Source of the DNA: Hydractinia symbiolongicarpus
Taxonomy: Eukaryota; Cnidaria; Hydrozoa; Anthoathecata; Hydractiniidae
Direction of reading: 5' to 3'
NCBI RefSeq assembly: GCF_029227915.1
Contig: NC_079877.1
Location: 20,053,851-20,117,850 of the forward strand
DNA: 64,000 nucleotides
Positions within the stretch are counted from its first letter, which is position 1, and every line of letters starts with the position of its first letter. Shown piece after piece: positions 40,701 to 50,863 of this stretch. Under the pieces are notes generated by a model. That model was not told the origin of the DNA and did no database searches. It worked only from the letters and a program-made list of their open reading frames with translations. The position numbers and the translations under genes were made by a program.

Positions 40701-41828
40701 TTATAGGCCTCAAAAAAGCCCAGTATATTTAGGGTTAAAATTAGTGCTTAGTTATATAACTAAAAAGGATTCCTACGATTTTTTTTATTTCCGCACATCA
40801 ATAATCAGGTTTACTGGAATGCTTTATTCACGCGTGGAAATAAACATCTTTTCCATCCTTCATCATTCAGTCACGGCAAGTTCTGAAAATTTAATCTGTT
40901 TTTTCTGGTTTTGCTGCTAATTTCATAAAATTAAATTCACGTAAGATTTAAAAATGAGTTGTTACAAAAACGATATATTTTTTTAACCTGTAAAATCTTT
41001 GAAGTAGGTTTTTCCACAAATGTGTATTTTTCGACTGTGTATTTAGGGCAAACACTGCATTCTTGACGTCAGTGGGTATGCTATCAAACGGTTACAAGTG
41101 GCACAATTGTACCCTATCGCTCTGTTCATTAAACCACTTTCAGTTGAGTGGATGCAAGACATGAACAAGAGGTTACTACTCGAACCTGCGCAAAAAGCTT
41201 TTGAAAGGGCACAGAAATTAGAACAAGAATTTGGAGAATATTATACTGGTGAGTAAAAAAACGGCCGGTGTGTTGCTGAGTTTTTTTTGTTTCGTTTTTT
41301 TTTTGTTTCGTTTTTTTCTTTCTTTTTTTTTCAGGAGAATATGTTAATGCCCTTAGCGTTAACATATTCAGACCGGTGTTTTCTTGTTTTTTTTTTTGTT
41401 TTTTTAATGAATGAAAACGTTATTAAAATCTCAATTTCCATCGAAAGTAATATTTTTGCCTATTTGTGTGTTTTCAAGACATTTTATTGCAAAGATTTTA
41501 ACTCTTATTTTATTCCTATTTTCCGAAATACATGATGACATCATCGTAAACTCATACAATTTTTTATTACAATTGTATTTGTGTCAAGTGCTCGAGAACA
41601 CAATGCTTTCCTAGCCCTAAAAAACAGGCCTAAAAAGGGTTCAGGGAGTTAGTAAGGGTTTGTTTACTAACTTTTTATTTTTGGAGCCTAAACTCAATAG
41701 CCGACTTTTTCTTTTCTTTAGCTATCGTCACTGGCGAATCGTACGACGAAATTTATCAACGGTCTAAGGACGTCATTCGACAGCAAAGTTCGCCTGTCGT
41801 GTGGATCCCTACTAAAGAAAAGTTATAA
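25793..41828 (+). CDS. DLG: Discs-large MAGUK scaffold (3 PDZ, SH3, GK), 15 exons
   Basis: Exons: 25793-25870, 27640-27783, 30723-30776, 30859-31086, 31248-31457, 32214-32370, 37612-37741, 37831-37987, 38440-38648, 38925-39101, 39195-39270, 39349-39637, 39721-39893, 41047-41248 and 41722-41828. All phases agree and give 796 residues. The basic N-terminus [12 protein letters not shown] is followed by an acidic Glu/Lys-rich exon. PDZ1 has [18 protein letters not shown]2 [15 protein letters not shown] and PDZ3 [18 protein letters not shown]3 starts [13 protein letters not shown]. The HOOK is [15 protein letters not shown] has [16 protein letters not shown] and [20 protein letters not shown], and the C-terminus is [13 protein letters not shown] organises septate/adherens junctions and synapses by binding C-terminal peptides with its PDZ domains; the GK domain binds phosphopeptides and is not catalytic (family knowledge). 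No L27 domain is encoded here. Confidence 0.95.
28793..29050 (-). pseudogene. Cysteine-containing ORF fragment, unrecognised
   Basis: This 85-residue minus-strand frame reads [20 protein letters not shown] and ends with a C-x-C and C-x-x-C cluster ([17 protein letters not shown]). Composition looks coding, but no family is recognised and it lies antisense inside the pogo-like element. It is probably a fragment of another element. Confidence 0.3.
29211..30064 (+). pseudogene. DDE_1 (pogo/Tigger-like) transposase, broken
   Basis: The longest frame (29324-30064, 246 codons) starts after an in-frame TGA at 29321-29323. The frame upstream still reads transposase-like ([11 protein letters not shown] and later [10 protein letters not shown]) with part of the DNA-binding region missing. 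Catalytic aspartates are in [22 protein letters not shown] and [11 protein letters not shown], the D-D-D order of pogo-like DDE_1 transposases. The N-terminal helix-turn-helix is not intact, so the copy is inactive. Confidence 0.8.
32371..32387 (+). other. Possible alternative end of DLG after PDZ2
   Basis: If the donor at 32371 is not used, the frame runs on for GESFE and stops at a TAG (32385-32387). That would make a product with only PDZ1 and PDZ2. The intron that follows is 5.2 kb. Whether a polyadenylated short transcript exists cannot be told from sequence. Confidence 0.3.
32400..34250. other. First part of DLG intron 6, nothing recognised
   Basis: AT-rich intron with short ORFs on both strands (for example 33167-33418 and 33899-34168) that show no domain or splice support. 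Confidence 0.5.
34252..34533 (+). mobile_element. tRNA-derived SINE in DLG intron 6
   Basis: Box A region TGGCCTTGTGGTTA and box B-like GTGGTTCGGTCC form the head. The body ends in an (AAT)n tail. The 3' domain (GGACCCACATTGATAACAGT, then ACACTGAAG and TCCTG) resembles that of the SINE at 186-490. Confidence 0.8.
34736..34972 (-). pseudogene. Fragment of a viral/Helitron-type cysteine-protease-like domain (tentative)
   Basis: The minus-strand frame reads [20 protein letters not shown] followed by [13 protein letters not shown]. This resembles the GxFxQG...C block of herpesvirus-tegument-like or OTU-like peptidases that occur beside Helitron-type elements. It is only about 78 residues, truncated, with no flanking domain. 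Pattern recognition only. Confidence 0.3.
35723..36213 (+). mobile_element. Harbinger-type non-autonomous element with HARBI1-like first exon
   Basis: Inverted ends: AGGCGATGATAAACGATTCA on the left, and AGGCGGTAATACACGATTCG as the complement of the right end. They are flanked by TAA (35720-35722, 36214-36216), a 3-bp duplication typical of Harbinger elements. The frame from the ATG at 35839 reads [16 protein letters not shown] and then, after a TAG at 35930-35932, [14 protein letters not shown]. This resembles the N-terminus of HARBI1-type nucleases. The catalytic part is absent. Confidence 0.65.
36373..37419. mobile_element. 1-kb TTAA-flanked non-autonomous element, copy 2
   Basis: Perfect ends GGTGACGGTATACC and GGTATACCGTCACC flanked by TTAA (36369-36372, 37420-37423). 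It is collinear with the copy at 13707-14740 throughout, with small indels. It lies in DLG intron 6 about 190 bp before the next exon. Confidence 0.85.
39894..41046. other. DLG intron within the GK region
   Basis: 1.15 kb of AT-rich intron between GK exons. Several short ORFs are present, none with a domain or coding look. Confidence 0.5.
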
Positions 41829-43150
41829 AGAATATTGGGACAATCTTAACTATATATATACGTAGTTTATGTGTATCCGCCCTGTCAATAACTGCGTCCA
41901 CACCTCGAATTATTTTTTAACATAAATGTTTTGAAAGTTTTAGATGTGGATAGTATTATTTTTTAGTTTATTTCGTGCATTGTGCTTGAAATTGTCCGCA
42001 CAAACCTGTTCCCGAACGCAAAGATAACTCGTATATATATTTATAACTAAATATGAAGCATTCCTTTTAGTGTTTTCATGCGAAAACGTTCTGATTGTAT
42101 GTGTGTGGAACAAGGCAAAGGAAGTTTTGTGTCTGTAGACCAGTAACAGTTTGAACATGCTAGTTCAACAATGTCGTTAAGTTACTTATTTAAAAAGAAC
42201 TTTCGTTTATAATGTTTTAAAAAGCGAATTCCCTGAATTTAAATTAGCAATGAATGATTTTTTTTATAACTAATATTATTCACAACTTCTTGTAATCCTC
42301 CGCTGTACTGTATATAGGGTTATTATTGTCAGACGTGAACATTTTATTTTCTCTACCATCCTTGATTTTCTATTATTTCTACCATCTGCAAATCAGTCCC
42401 ATGCTATTCTACCAAAGTGTACCTTAGGGTACTATTTATTGGCGGAAGAAATGTTTGCGGATAGTACCCAAAATTCTTTATTTGCGAAACATATATTTTT
42501 GAGGATGATTACATTTTCCCGAAGTTTCCGCATTTCGGATTCCAAAAAATCAGTAATTTTAGTAGAGGCAAAGTCAGTTCTTCGCCCAACATAGCCTTCA
42601 GAAATACAGATTTTTCCTAATGAAATTGACTCTATGGAATTAAAGTACAAAAAAAATAAAAATACGGTGGAAAGTTTTGCGGATGAACGTTCTTTAAAAT
42701 GTTTACTAAACTAAATAGACAATACAAATGAATGTTAATATTCAGAGCAGATAGACGTTAGTTTTGAGATTTCACTTAGGCTATTACGGATAATTGAATA
42801 GTTTTGTAGAGGGTTCTGGCATGTAGTGTTTCATTAGTTCATAACATTCCTGAATTTGAGAATGTAAAAGAAGAGGCGAACAAAAAATTATTTTATGGCA
42901 GCCAGAAAATAAATTTTAAGCAAGAAAAAATATACATTTCAAAATCCTAAAATCTACTAAGATAACTACTCTGATAACAAATAAATAACTATATGTCACA
43001 ACTAAGTATCTATATATCTTTCTAACAACATTTTTACAGAATTTTTACTGAATGTGGTGAAAGTAAGTAGGTTTTGGATATACTTACTCTAGTAAACGTC
43101 AAAAATAAGATCTTTGACTTGAGATAACTAAGAATATTTTCGTACTTACT
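41829..43150. other. DLG 3' flank with a solo transposon end
   Basis: Contains the presumed DLG 3' UTR; AATAAA strings occur near 42907 and 42979 but none is clearly the signal. At 42422, after TA, CCTTAGGGTACTATTTATTG followed by GGCGGAAG matches the ends of the pogo-like family. No matching right end was found. Confidence 0.45.
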
Positions 43151-43155
43151 AAACT

Positions 43156-43312
43156 AAAAACCATCTACAACGACCTAAAAACCACCTACAATGACCTAAA
43201 AACCACCTACAACGACCTAAAAATTATCTACAACGACCTAAAAACCACCTACAACGACCTAAAAACCACCTACAACGACCTAAAAACAATCTACAACGAC
43301 CTAGAACCAACC
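43156..43312. repeat. 21-bp satellite-like array
   Basis: About 7.5 copies of AAAAACCACCTACAACGACCT with few substitutions. It lies in the gene-poor region downstream of DLG. Confidence 0.9.
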
Positions 43313-44762
43313 CATTATATGCATTTGTTAGAGACTTGTGTTTTGTTTTTCATAATGATTAACTTGTTTATGTTTTTAGGCTGGCTATTTTATATATGTT
43401 CCGGGTTTTGGATATTCTCTGACAGTACTAAGGAATTTTGTTCAGCATTCTTGGTTTGGTCTATAGTTCGGCGCGAACTGATGTTGGGAAAACAAGAGAA
43501 ACAAATTCATTTTTACAAGGAGATACATATATTAAAATAAAATTACGAAACACAAGAAGAACCGCACCAAGTAATAATATTCCTATCGAAATTCTTCATA
43601 AAAAAGGCTCTTTAAAGTTATCATTTTAACCCTTAAAGCTTAGAGGAAAGGTTTCCGTAATAGTGTGAAAACTAAAGCAGTATGGGAGTACAATGGAAAC
43701 AAAAGAGAAATGACGTTTAGCACATCAACTTTTAACAAAACAACTTTCAACAAAAAGGAAAATGACAAATATATAAAAAGCATGTCATCATCTGTGTAAC
43801 ATGTCAAATTTTTATACAAATTATTTTGCCTTTTTGTATGAACAATGCCCTACTTCCATCAGGTAGCATATCAACAGTACTAGATGTAACTTTACCTGAT
43901 GCGAATGTAAATCGTTGGTCGTATTTCATTAAACATGATGTAAGAAAATGCAAATAGCTAGATGTTGCTCTTGTACGTAACCTTCCAATTTTGTGAAATC
44001 TTTCTCTTTAACCAGTAGTTTTAACTACCACTAAATCTGTGTCTTGAAACAATACACGGCACTGCTGGCAACGAGTTACGTTGTTGGGACATAATTTGTG
44101 GTCATTTCGTGCAACTAGTTAGTATGAATCATGGGCAACTCGATCAGGATCAAGATTAGACAATGTTTCGCTGTCATTTACATCCACCTAAAAAATTATC
44201 AGATAGAAACTTTTGTAAATATATTGTAAAATATATTGCATCTTGTAAAATATCTCTTAGCTATTTCTTCAGGGTAAACAAGCATCTAAAAACAAATAAA
44301 CAAAACATGATTAGCAAGTACGTTACTATGTTCATGCTGGACATTATCCTCGATATATACTTGATACACATTCTCAAGCTCTTAACAAGTGTTTTTATTT
44401 CCTTCCTTCAAGATGTCCAGAGTAGTGTAACACGGAAATGAAATTACATAAGTTAGAAATATTACCTCCCAATTGGCATCTTCTCTTTTTAATCGAATTG
44501 GTGTTACACATGCCTTCTTTGTCGGAACAGGGTTTCTTTCCTCAAATAATTTAGGACTTGCCAATCTAGCTCTTGCAGATTTTGACTTAGGCGAACTTTC
44601 AGCCCCGCTTTATTTGGCTTTTTGTAGGTATCGTACATTGCAGAAATAAAGCCGCGGAATTTCTTGATAAGCTTAGTTTGCCTTTCCGGGCCCCATCGAT
44701 TCCACTTAAACTACTCTACAAAAAACTGGTCAAATCATGGTGCCAACCTGTACCTCCTCTTA
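43313..44762. other. Intergenic stretch, no gene recognised
   Basis: AT-rich, with short ORFs only (43319-43540, 44163-44441 and others) and no domain, splice support or RNA gene. Confidence 0.45.
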
Positions 44763-44764
44763 TA

Positions 44765-45205
44765 CTTTATTCAGAGAAACTTACGCGAGAGAAACTTTCG
44801 CGAGTCCAAATTCTCGCGAAATTTTTTGGATAAATTTTTGCGAATCTACAAATTGAAATACTTTCGCGAGATAAACTTTCGCGAAATCCGAAATTGGAAA
44901 GTTTTGGCAAAATAAACTTTCGCGATTCGTGATTATGAACTTATTTTTTATGTTCTTATAAAAAAGGTGGCCTATATTTCTTATGATAGAAAAAAGAAAA
45001 AGTGTTTTTTAAAGATGTAATTTTCTTTCTAATGGTATGTAAAAACGTCTTTTTACAAATTGGGTTCATCGTCAAAATCACAAAACAGATAAAACACATT
45101 TCTAGGCTTGTCTTCTTCCGGCTCCCACACATCGTCGTCATCGTCTTCTTCGCCAGTAACTCGATTATAAGCATGCCGCTCCTCTTCATCAATTCTGCAT
45201 ACCGT
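44765..45205. mobile_element. Second copy of the TTTCGCGAG-ended transposon (right part missing)
   Basis: The left end CTTTATTCAGAGAAACTTAC after TA at 44763-44764 is collinear with 7829-8290, including the minus-strand acidic C-terminal frame. After about 45205 the two copies diverge and the mirrored right end is not found. Confidence 0.75.
45053..45205 (-). pseudogene. Transposon protein C-terminus with acidic tail (copy 2)
   Basis: The frame reads CRIDEEERHAYNRVTGEEDD, then VWEPEEDKPRNVFYLFCDFD, ending EPNL. It is less damaged than 8117-8311. A further minus-strand frame at 45399-45598 (AGNIKKEIDARMLGHKLIKP then RTRGRYGSVQ) ends at a GTAAGT donor and could be an upstream exon. The link is unproven. 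Confidence 0.4.
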
Positions 45206-45302
45206 GACCCAAGTAGAGGAGATCAGAGCATAGTAATTAGACGAAGAGGCATGATTTCTGGAGACAATGATCAAAGATAGTAAAATAGTTAACATCTAAA
45301 AC

Positions 45303-45357
45303 TTTATTTTACCTTATTTTGTATCAGCATTGATTCAAAATAAGGTAAATAAGGTAA
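45303..45357. repeat. Inverted repeat hairpin
   Basis: TTATTTTACCTTATTTTG pairs with CAAAATAAGGTAAATAAG around a short spacer. Confidence 0.7.
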
Positions 45358-45980
45358 AAAAAAAATCTTAAATAATCTTAACCATTATGTGGCGAAAACT
45401 TACTTGAACAGATCCATACCTTCCTCTAGTCCTAGGTTTAATCAACTTGTGCCCAAGCATTCTTGCATCGATCTCTTTCTTTATATTCCCTGCAGCCCTT
45501 GTTGTACAAACAAGGGTGCTTTTCGACCTCAATTGCAAGTTTCTCATCTTCAGTTCAATCAAAGAGATTTCAAGAGAGAAGGAGATACATCTAAGCAACG
45601 TCCATTTAAATTCTATTCAAACTTCTTTTGTTTACGCGCCCCTTCGAAACCCATCCGTTGCATCACTTTTGCTGTATTTTAACACGCCGAGAGTGAGACG
45701 AGAGTTTTAACGACAGAGCATAATTTTCAAAAAACATATTAAGAACTATACCGAACATAAATTAAACACATGGCTCTGTTGAACTATAAGAATTAATGCT
45801 GGTAAAGTTGCAAAACGATTCAGCTAGTATTTGAAGCTTGCATTGTGTAAAAATTTGCCCTGAGATATGATATAATTTTATATCTTGTAGATATTTCTGT
45901 ATGTTCCCTTCTAGTACAGCGTCAGTTGAAAGATTGATAAAAGTTTTTCACTTTCACTTTTTTGAAAAGGGCTGAAGTCA

Positions 45981-46001
45981 CCCCCCCCCCCCCCCCCCCC
46001 C
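45981..46001. repeat. Homopolymer run of 21 C
   Basis: An uninterrupted C run in otherwise AT-rich DNA. Its length is prone to assembly error. Confidence 0.9.
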
Positions 46002-46618
46002 TCCCTCCTCAGCCCCAGTAGTGGCGCTGCCCCTGAAGTTAAAAAAAACGCAGATAAAAAAAATAAATCATCGCCCAACGAAAAACACATAATTAGAGAA
46101 AGTAACAAATGATTAATTTCTTCTTTCGTTCTATGAATGAAACAATAATCAACGAACACCGCTTTTTTACCGAAAGCTTATTAACTTTGAAGAAAAAAAT
46201 ATGCTCTAATATGCAACCCCTCCTGCATTAATATTTTTTAAAACTTTTATCAATCTTTCAACTGCCACTGTGACACAATTATATCTTTGGCTACGAAACT
46301 TTGCTTTTTCTAACGCAGAAAGTGAGGAAATATCGAGTTATTGATCTATCATGCTTAAAAATAGATAAATCAGTCATAAAACAGCTATTGTAACACAAAA
46401 GATGCTATAATTTTGGAACCACGTGTTGTTTTGAGTAAAAAAAGCAAAAGTTTTTTAGAGCTGAATAAGAGCTTCGCAATGATATTTTTTTCAACGAACA
46501 AAAATTTTACTGAGGGAAGTGTTCGACAAAATGAACTGGAAGGGTGAATTTTTGTATATAATTTTTTTTCTACTTTTTTGATTTTTTTTATGAAAATATC
46601 TTATAATCATTCTATCTA

Positions 46619-47051
46619 CAATCCTGGACTTAATTTATTGGAAAAGAGGGCCGAATTTCATAGTTTGTCCCACAAGCAGTTATAAACACTGTTTCTACAA
46701 AACACAAACGCATTACGAACTTGTCAAAGTTTACTTGTCAATGATCGCGGATCATAGGTTATTTGGTTAGTTTCAAATTCTTAACCCATACTAATTTTTG
46801 CTGACGTCAGCGCACCCCGTTTCCCCGAATTTTAGCACCTTAGCGGGCCGTCGTATGGATTGTTCCGAAATGTGGACATGGCAGAAACTGCCAGTAGCGC
46901 ATTTTCGACGCTATTTACCTGGCCTACACATCTCCCAAAGCGAAGCTTTTGCAGCCTGCCGGCTGCAGAGTTTTGACAAGGCGATTCCATTTGGCCAGCT
47001 CGAAAAATAGCCAAAAATTGGCCTTTTCCAATAATATTATGTCCAGGATTG
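46619..47051. mobile_element. TA-flanked MITE (CAATCCTGGAC ends)
   Basis: The left CAATCCTGGACTTAAT mirrors the right (complement CAATCCTGGACATAAT), both followed inward by ATTGGAAAAG. TA on both sides (46617-46618, 47052-47053). The interior is less AT-rich, with a GCAGCCTGCCGGCTGC palindrome-like stretch. No coding capacity. Confidence 0.75.
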
Positions 47052-47139
47052 TAGCGATAATTTATTCGGCTTTCAGAATATATATATTTGCTAGGGTTAA
47101 TATAGCGAGCAGAGGGGATATATTTTGAATATACTGAGT

Positions 47140-48332
47140 ATGTGTCTCAGGGGTTACCGTATCCTTACTGATTCACAGTCGTCAGTATTTATACTCAAGT
47201 TACTTCTTAATTTATAATTAATAGAGTTGTGTATAAAGAGACATGTACCACCACTAGTCCTATTTCCTGAACGTGGTTGATGATGTTAAAATTTGAATTC
47301 GTTACCATGTGTTCCTTGAGCTAGGTTTCTGTTACACAAATGTTTTTGAAATTAAATTTAAGGTTGCATAACATTGTTTTCCGATTTTCGAAGTTTTTGC
47401 TTATACTTCTTGTGTTAATGTTAAGCAATGAAAATTTGTTTTTACATTTTGCAAGATGAGTTTTTGCTTCAATCGGAGAAAAATTAGTAGTTTCAACTTT
47501 CAGGTTTTTAAAATATTCAAGTCTAGATCAGTCATGTCGTTCAATGTAAGTTAGAGTTAAATATATCGAAAAAAGATGCGTTATCATCCATTTTTATGTT
47601 AAGTTGTTATACTATGTTAAAATAAAAAATAAAAAACTGGGTTAGTTTGTCTTTTTTCATTTGTACTCTCAATTCCTTTCTTATTTCGTTTGTTGCATCC
47701 AAAAAATCCTCATTAATGTAGATGTTCGTGTCCTTTAATCTGTTAGCATTTTTTAATATTAGGAGTTTGTCTTTGTAATTCAGTAATTTAAATATTATTG
47801 TCCGTGGTCTGGCGTTATCTTGTGCTGTATATGGTCATATTCTATGGATTCTTTCAATGTCTATGTCTTTTGTGATGATTAATCGATTTTTAAACAACCT
47901 CTGTACCTTGTTTTCGATTTCCTCTGAATTCTCTCCCTCTGTTTCACCAATCCCATCTATACGAAGATTGTTTCGTCGATTTCTGTCTTCTAGTGTTCGT
48001 ATTTTGTGTTTCAGTTCTGTTTGTTTTTCTACGTATATTTTTTCTTTTGTTACTCGTTGCTGTTCGTTTGTTTGTTTAATCTCTTCAATCTTTTCGTTTA
48101 ATGCTTTATCCATGTCCTTTATTTTGTCATCAATTAACCCTTGCGTAAATTCAAGGCTTGTTTTAAATTCACCAACCGTTGATTCCAATTCCTTTTGTTT
48201 GTTGAATTTCCGCGCCCGAAGGCGTAGGAAATTCTTTAAAACCGTCGTTTTTTTCTTTCGGAGCATTTTTTGAGAAAAAATCGACCATGGGATTTCACTT
48301 TGCTCAGTCACAGATGTAAACTTCGTACCCAA
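47140..48332 (-). pseudogene. LINE fragment: ORF1 coiled coil and start of ORF2 endonuclease
   Basis: The minus-strand ORF1 (47835-48332, 165 codons) has a long coiled coil, then LEDRNRRNNLRIDGIGE and IERIHRI, the hallmark of L1-type/transposase_22 ORF1 proteins. After an in-frame TGA the same frame continues ARPRTIIFKLLNYKDKLLI and NIYINEDFL. Further downstream the start of an ORF2 endonuclease is visible (INTRSISKNFENRK, then ICVTET), broken by stops. The RT is missing, so the copy is cut at its 3' side. Confidence 0.75.
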
Positions 48333-48361
48333 GCTCCTTAACTACTGGGAAGTCTCGTATT

Positions 48362-48735
48362 GACGTTTCAGGCCAAAATTGGTATTTGTTTTCGACAAAA
48401 TTTGGCACAGTTAACAAAAAGAGTATGCTGAACATAATGGTGACATCAAAATTTTGATTTTTGTCACCTAAATGCTATTTTAGGCCAAAATTGGTCCAAA
48501 AATTAAAACCACTTCATTTTCGGCTAAATCTGGCACAGTTAACAAATAAAGTATGCTGAAAATGATGATGGTACAAAAGTTTGATTTTTTGTCACCTAAA
48601 TGTCATTTCAGGACAAAATTTATCCAAAAATTAAAACTGCTTTATTTTTGACAAAAATTGACACAGTTAATAAAAAAGTATGCTGAAAATGATGGTCACA
48701 TCAAAATTTTGATTTTTTGTCAACTAATGCCGTTT
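48362..48735. repeat. 120-bp tandem repeat, three copies
   Basis: Units contain TTTGGCACAGTTAACAAA, GTATGCTGAAAATGATG and TTTTTTGTCACCTAAATG. Three diverged copies follow directly upstream of the LINE ORF1. Confidence 0.8.
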
Positions 48736-48739
48736 AAGA

Positions 48740-49895
48740 CCATAAACGTTTCAATCGCAAGACTTTCAACCATGAATGATAGGCCGTATTTTTTGTTAGC
48801 AATTTCTTTTAAAATGTGAGTTTAATGACACGTTTCGATTTGTTTGCGTTTGTTGTAAGATATAATGTCAGTGGTGTGCTTTATCTTCAGAGGTTCATGC
48901 ACCGAACCCCTTCGAATGTTTGGCACAATAACACAACGAATTAGCAGGTTTTCATCAAAAATTTTGGTAGCGCGCGGAAATTCTTAGAGCCCCCAGGGCT
49001 TCTTGTTTTCTATTAGTTCGATTTTTTCGTTAAAACTTTTTACGTCAGTTTTTCAATTTTTTCAGTTACATTTTTTGCGTTGCCTGTAATATACATAACA
49101 ATGACTGTTCTTGAATCTGAAACTTTTCTTTCATGAGTTCGGTTATCTCTTCAATTGATGCCATTATGATTAAAAAATTTAAATTAAGTTAAATTAACTA
49201 TTACAACAAAAAAATTTTTATTTTTACTAGAAAAATTCTTCAGCTCAAAAAACACGTCTGCTCTCAATCAATGCTCAGTGAGATACTTGTAAAAAGTATA
49301 AAAATTGAGCGTAAGCGTTGTTTCGCCTCTCTAGCAGCAGTAGTAGTATAGCAACTTCAATACTTTAATGAAAAAATAATCTCTAATATTCCCGCCTTTT
49401 TTAGTAAATCCGCCTTTATTTATGTGGATGAAACGCTAATATATCACAGCGGTAATTTTGCCAGTCTAACTCCTAGTCTCCTCTGCCCTGCTCCTCTGTT
49501 ATGATGGTCGGTCGAATTAAGGCTTAACACGTGTAACAAAATCCTGCACTAACTTATTAATTTGGTGCCGTCAGGGGTGCGATTTCATAAACAGTCTTGC
49601 CCCTAAATCCTTAGGTAAATAACAATGGACTGGACTTCTAACGGTTTTTGTAAAATAGGATAAAACGTAGCTATAGTTGCGAAGGGTTAAGAAAGAAATA
49701 GGATTTTTATTTACATGTAAAACAACATAAACAGTGTTAAAAAGCCATTGTTTACAACTACAAGATTGGTAAACACACGCACAAAAAACGTCACCCACTG
49801 GTTGACCTTAATCGTAATAGTAACATCAATAATACTCAGTCTCAAGGCATGAAGCATGCGTTCTTTTGGTTACCAATTATAGCTAGCTGTCTCTG
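48740..49895. other. Intergenic stretch, no gene recognised
   Basis: AT-rich. The ORF at 49571-49798 (minus) shows no domain or context. Confidence 0.45.
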
Positions 49896-49898
49896 TTT

Positions 49899-50004
49899 GA
49901 GTCTGAGTGGTCCTGTCTGAGTCTGGGTGATTCTGACTGATTCTGGGTGGTTCTGGCTGATTCTAGGTGGTTCTGGCCGTTTCTGGGTGGTTCTGGATAG
50001 TTCC
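49899..50004. repeat. 20-bp tandem repeat
   Basis: Five copies of a unit close to GATTCTGGGTGGTTCTGGCT. Confidence 0.85.
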
Positions 50005-50202
50005 ATAGTTTAGTAATACCAAATAAAAAGCATGCCACACAAGCCCGACTGAATTATTCCGAATGTGATATCAAGGTGGCGAATATCTGTTTAGTGAATG
50101 CACGTTTTCATTAGATACGCTGAACTTCTAGAATTCATTGGGACGATCTTAATTTCCGCATTTCAGAACTTCAAATATTTTACTTATGTTCTTTACAAAT
50201 TA

Positions 50203-50474
50203 CCTTATCGGTAAAAAAAAGTCGGCAAAATTTTGGCTAGGTGACTAATACTTTTTGCCGACTCAACATTTTTTCCGATCACCTTTTTGCCGTTTTTTCT
50301 TCGTTGTTGCTAATTTTTATCAGTTGTATGCAATTATTCTTTATTAGTGACTAAATTCAAAAACTTAGTCGGCAAAAAAAGTGACTGAATTCTGTCCAAG
50401 TAACTAAATTTTGTCTAAGTGACTAATATTTTTGCCGACTTTCTATTTTTGCCGAGTTTTTTTTACCGATAAGG
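50203..50474. mobile_element. Small MITE with iterated GTCGGCAAAA ends
   Basis: The left CCTTATCGGTAAAAAAAAGT mirrors the right (complement CCTTATCGGTAAAAAAAACT). TA precedes the left end; the right flank is TG. Direct repeats of GTCGGCAAAA and AAGTGACTAA fill the arms. Confidence 0.75.
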
Positions 50475-50660
50475 TGCATTTTTTTATAAGCATGAAGTTT
50501 TTAGCCACGTAAGAATGATTTAACTCCTCTTCACATTTCGACTAATAAAGAAGTAATTCTTGTATCGCTTGTTCAGCTAGAGTAGTACACCCGCATGAGT
50601 ACAGTTTAGGTTTTCAACGGTCAAAACCCTATTAAAAAACGCTGCTTTTAGACCCCCTAA

Positions 50661-50684
50661 AAAATCTGTGACGTCACAGATTTT
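50661..50684. promoter_or_regulatory. 24-bp perfect palindrome with TGACGTCA core
   Basis: The half-site AAAATCTGTGAC is followed by its exact complement. The core TGACGTCA is a CRE/ATF-type site. It lies 180 bp upstream of the first gene of the virus-like cluster. It could be a regulatory site, an origin or part of a terminal structure. Confidence 0.5.
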
Positions 50685-50764
50685 ATCATACCTCAAATGC
50701 GTAAACAAGTCACGTAATATCCAACAAATTTGCTGACATCATCAAAAAATGACGGCACTCGACA

Positions 50765-50863
50765 AAACTGCTGACATCAACAAATCTGTTTGAGTAGGGA
50801 AATTCCCTACTCAAATTGCGACCGTTGTTAGTTGAAGTCTGAATGTACCTATAATAAAGAGAA
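50765..50863 (+). promoter_or_regulatory. Upstream cassette, copy 1 (before ankyrin gene)
   Basis: Shares about 80 bp with 52256-52334: ACTGCTGACATCAACAAATC, TTTGAGTAGGGAAATT, GCGACCGTTGTTAGTTGAAG, TCTGAATGTA and TATAATAAA. Copy 1 has 13 extra bases that form the inverted repeat GAGTAGGGAAATTCCCTACTC. It ends 6 nt before the ATG. Confidence 0.6.

Noticed and set aside
43156-43312. CRISPR-like array
   Set aside because: Head-to-tail 21-bp units without spacers, in animal DNA; a simple satellite.
45399-45598. Host gene exon on the minus strand
   Set aside because: A good donor site, but the downstream phase does not match the only nearby acceptor, and the context is transposon debris.
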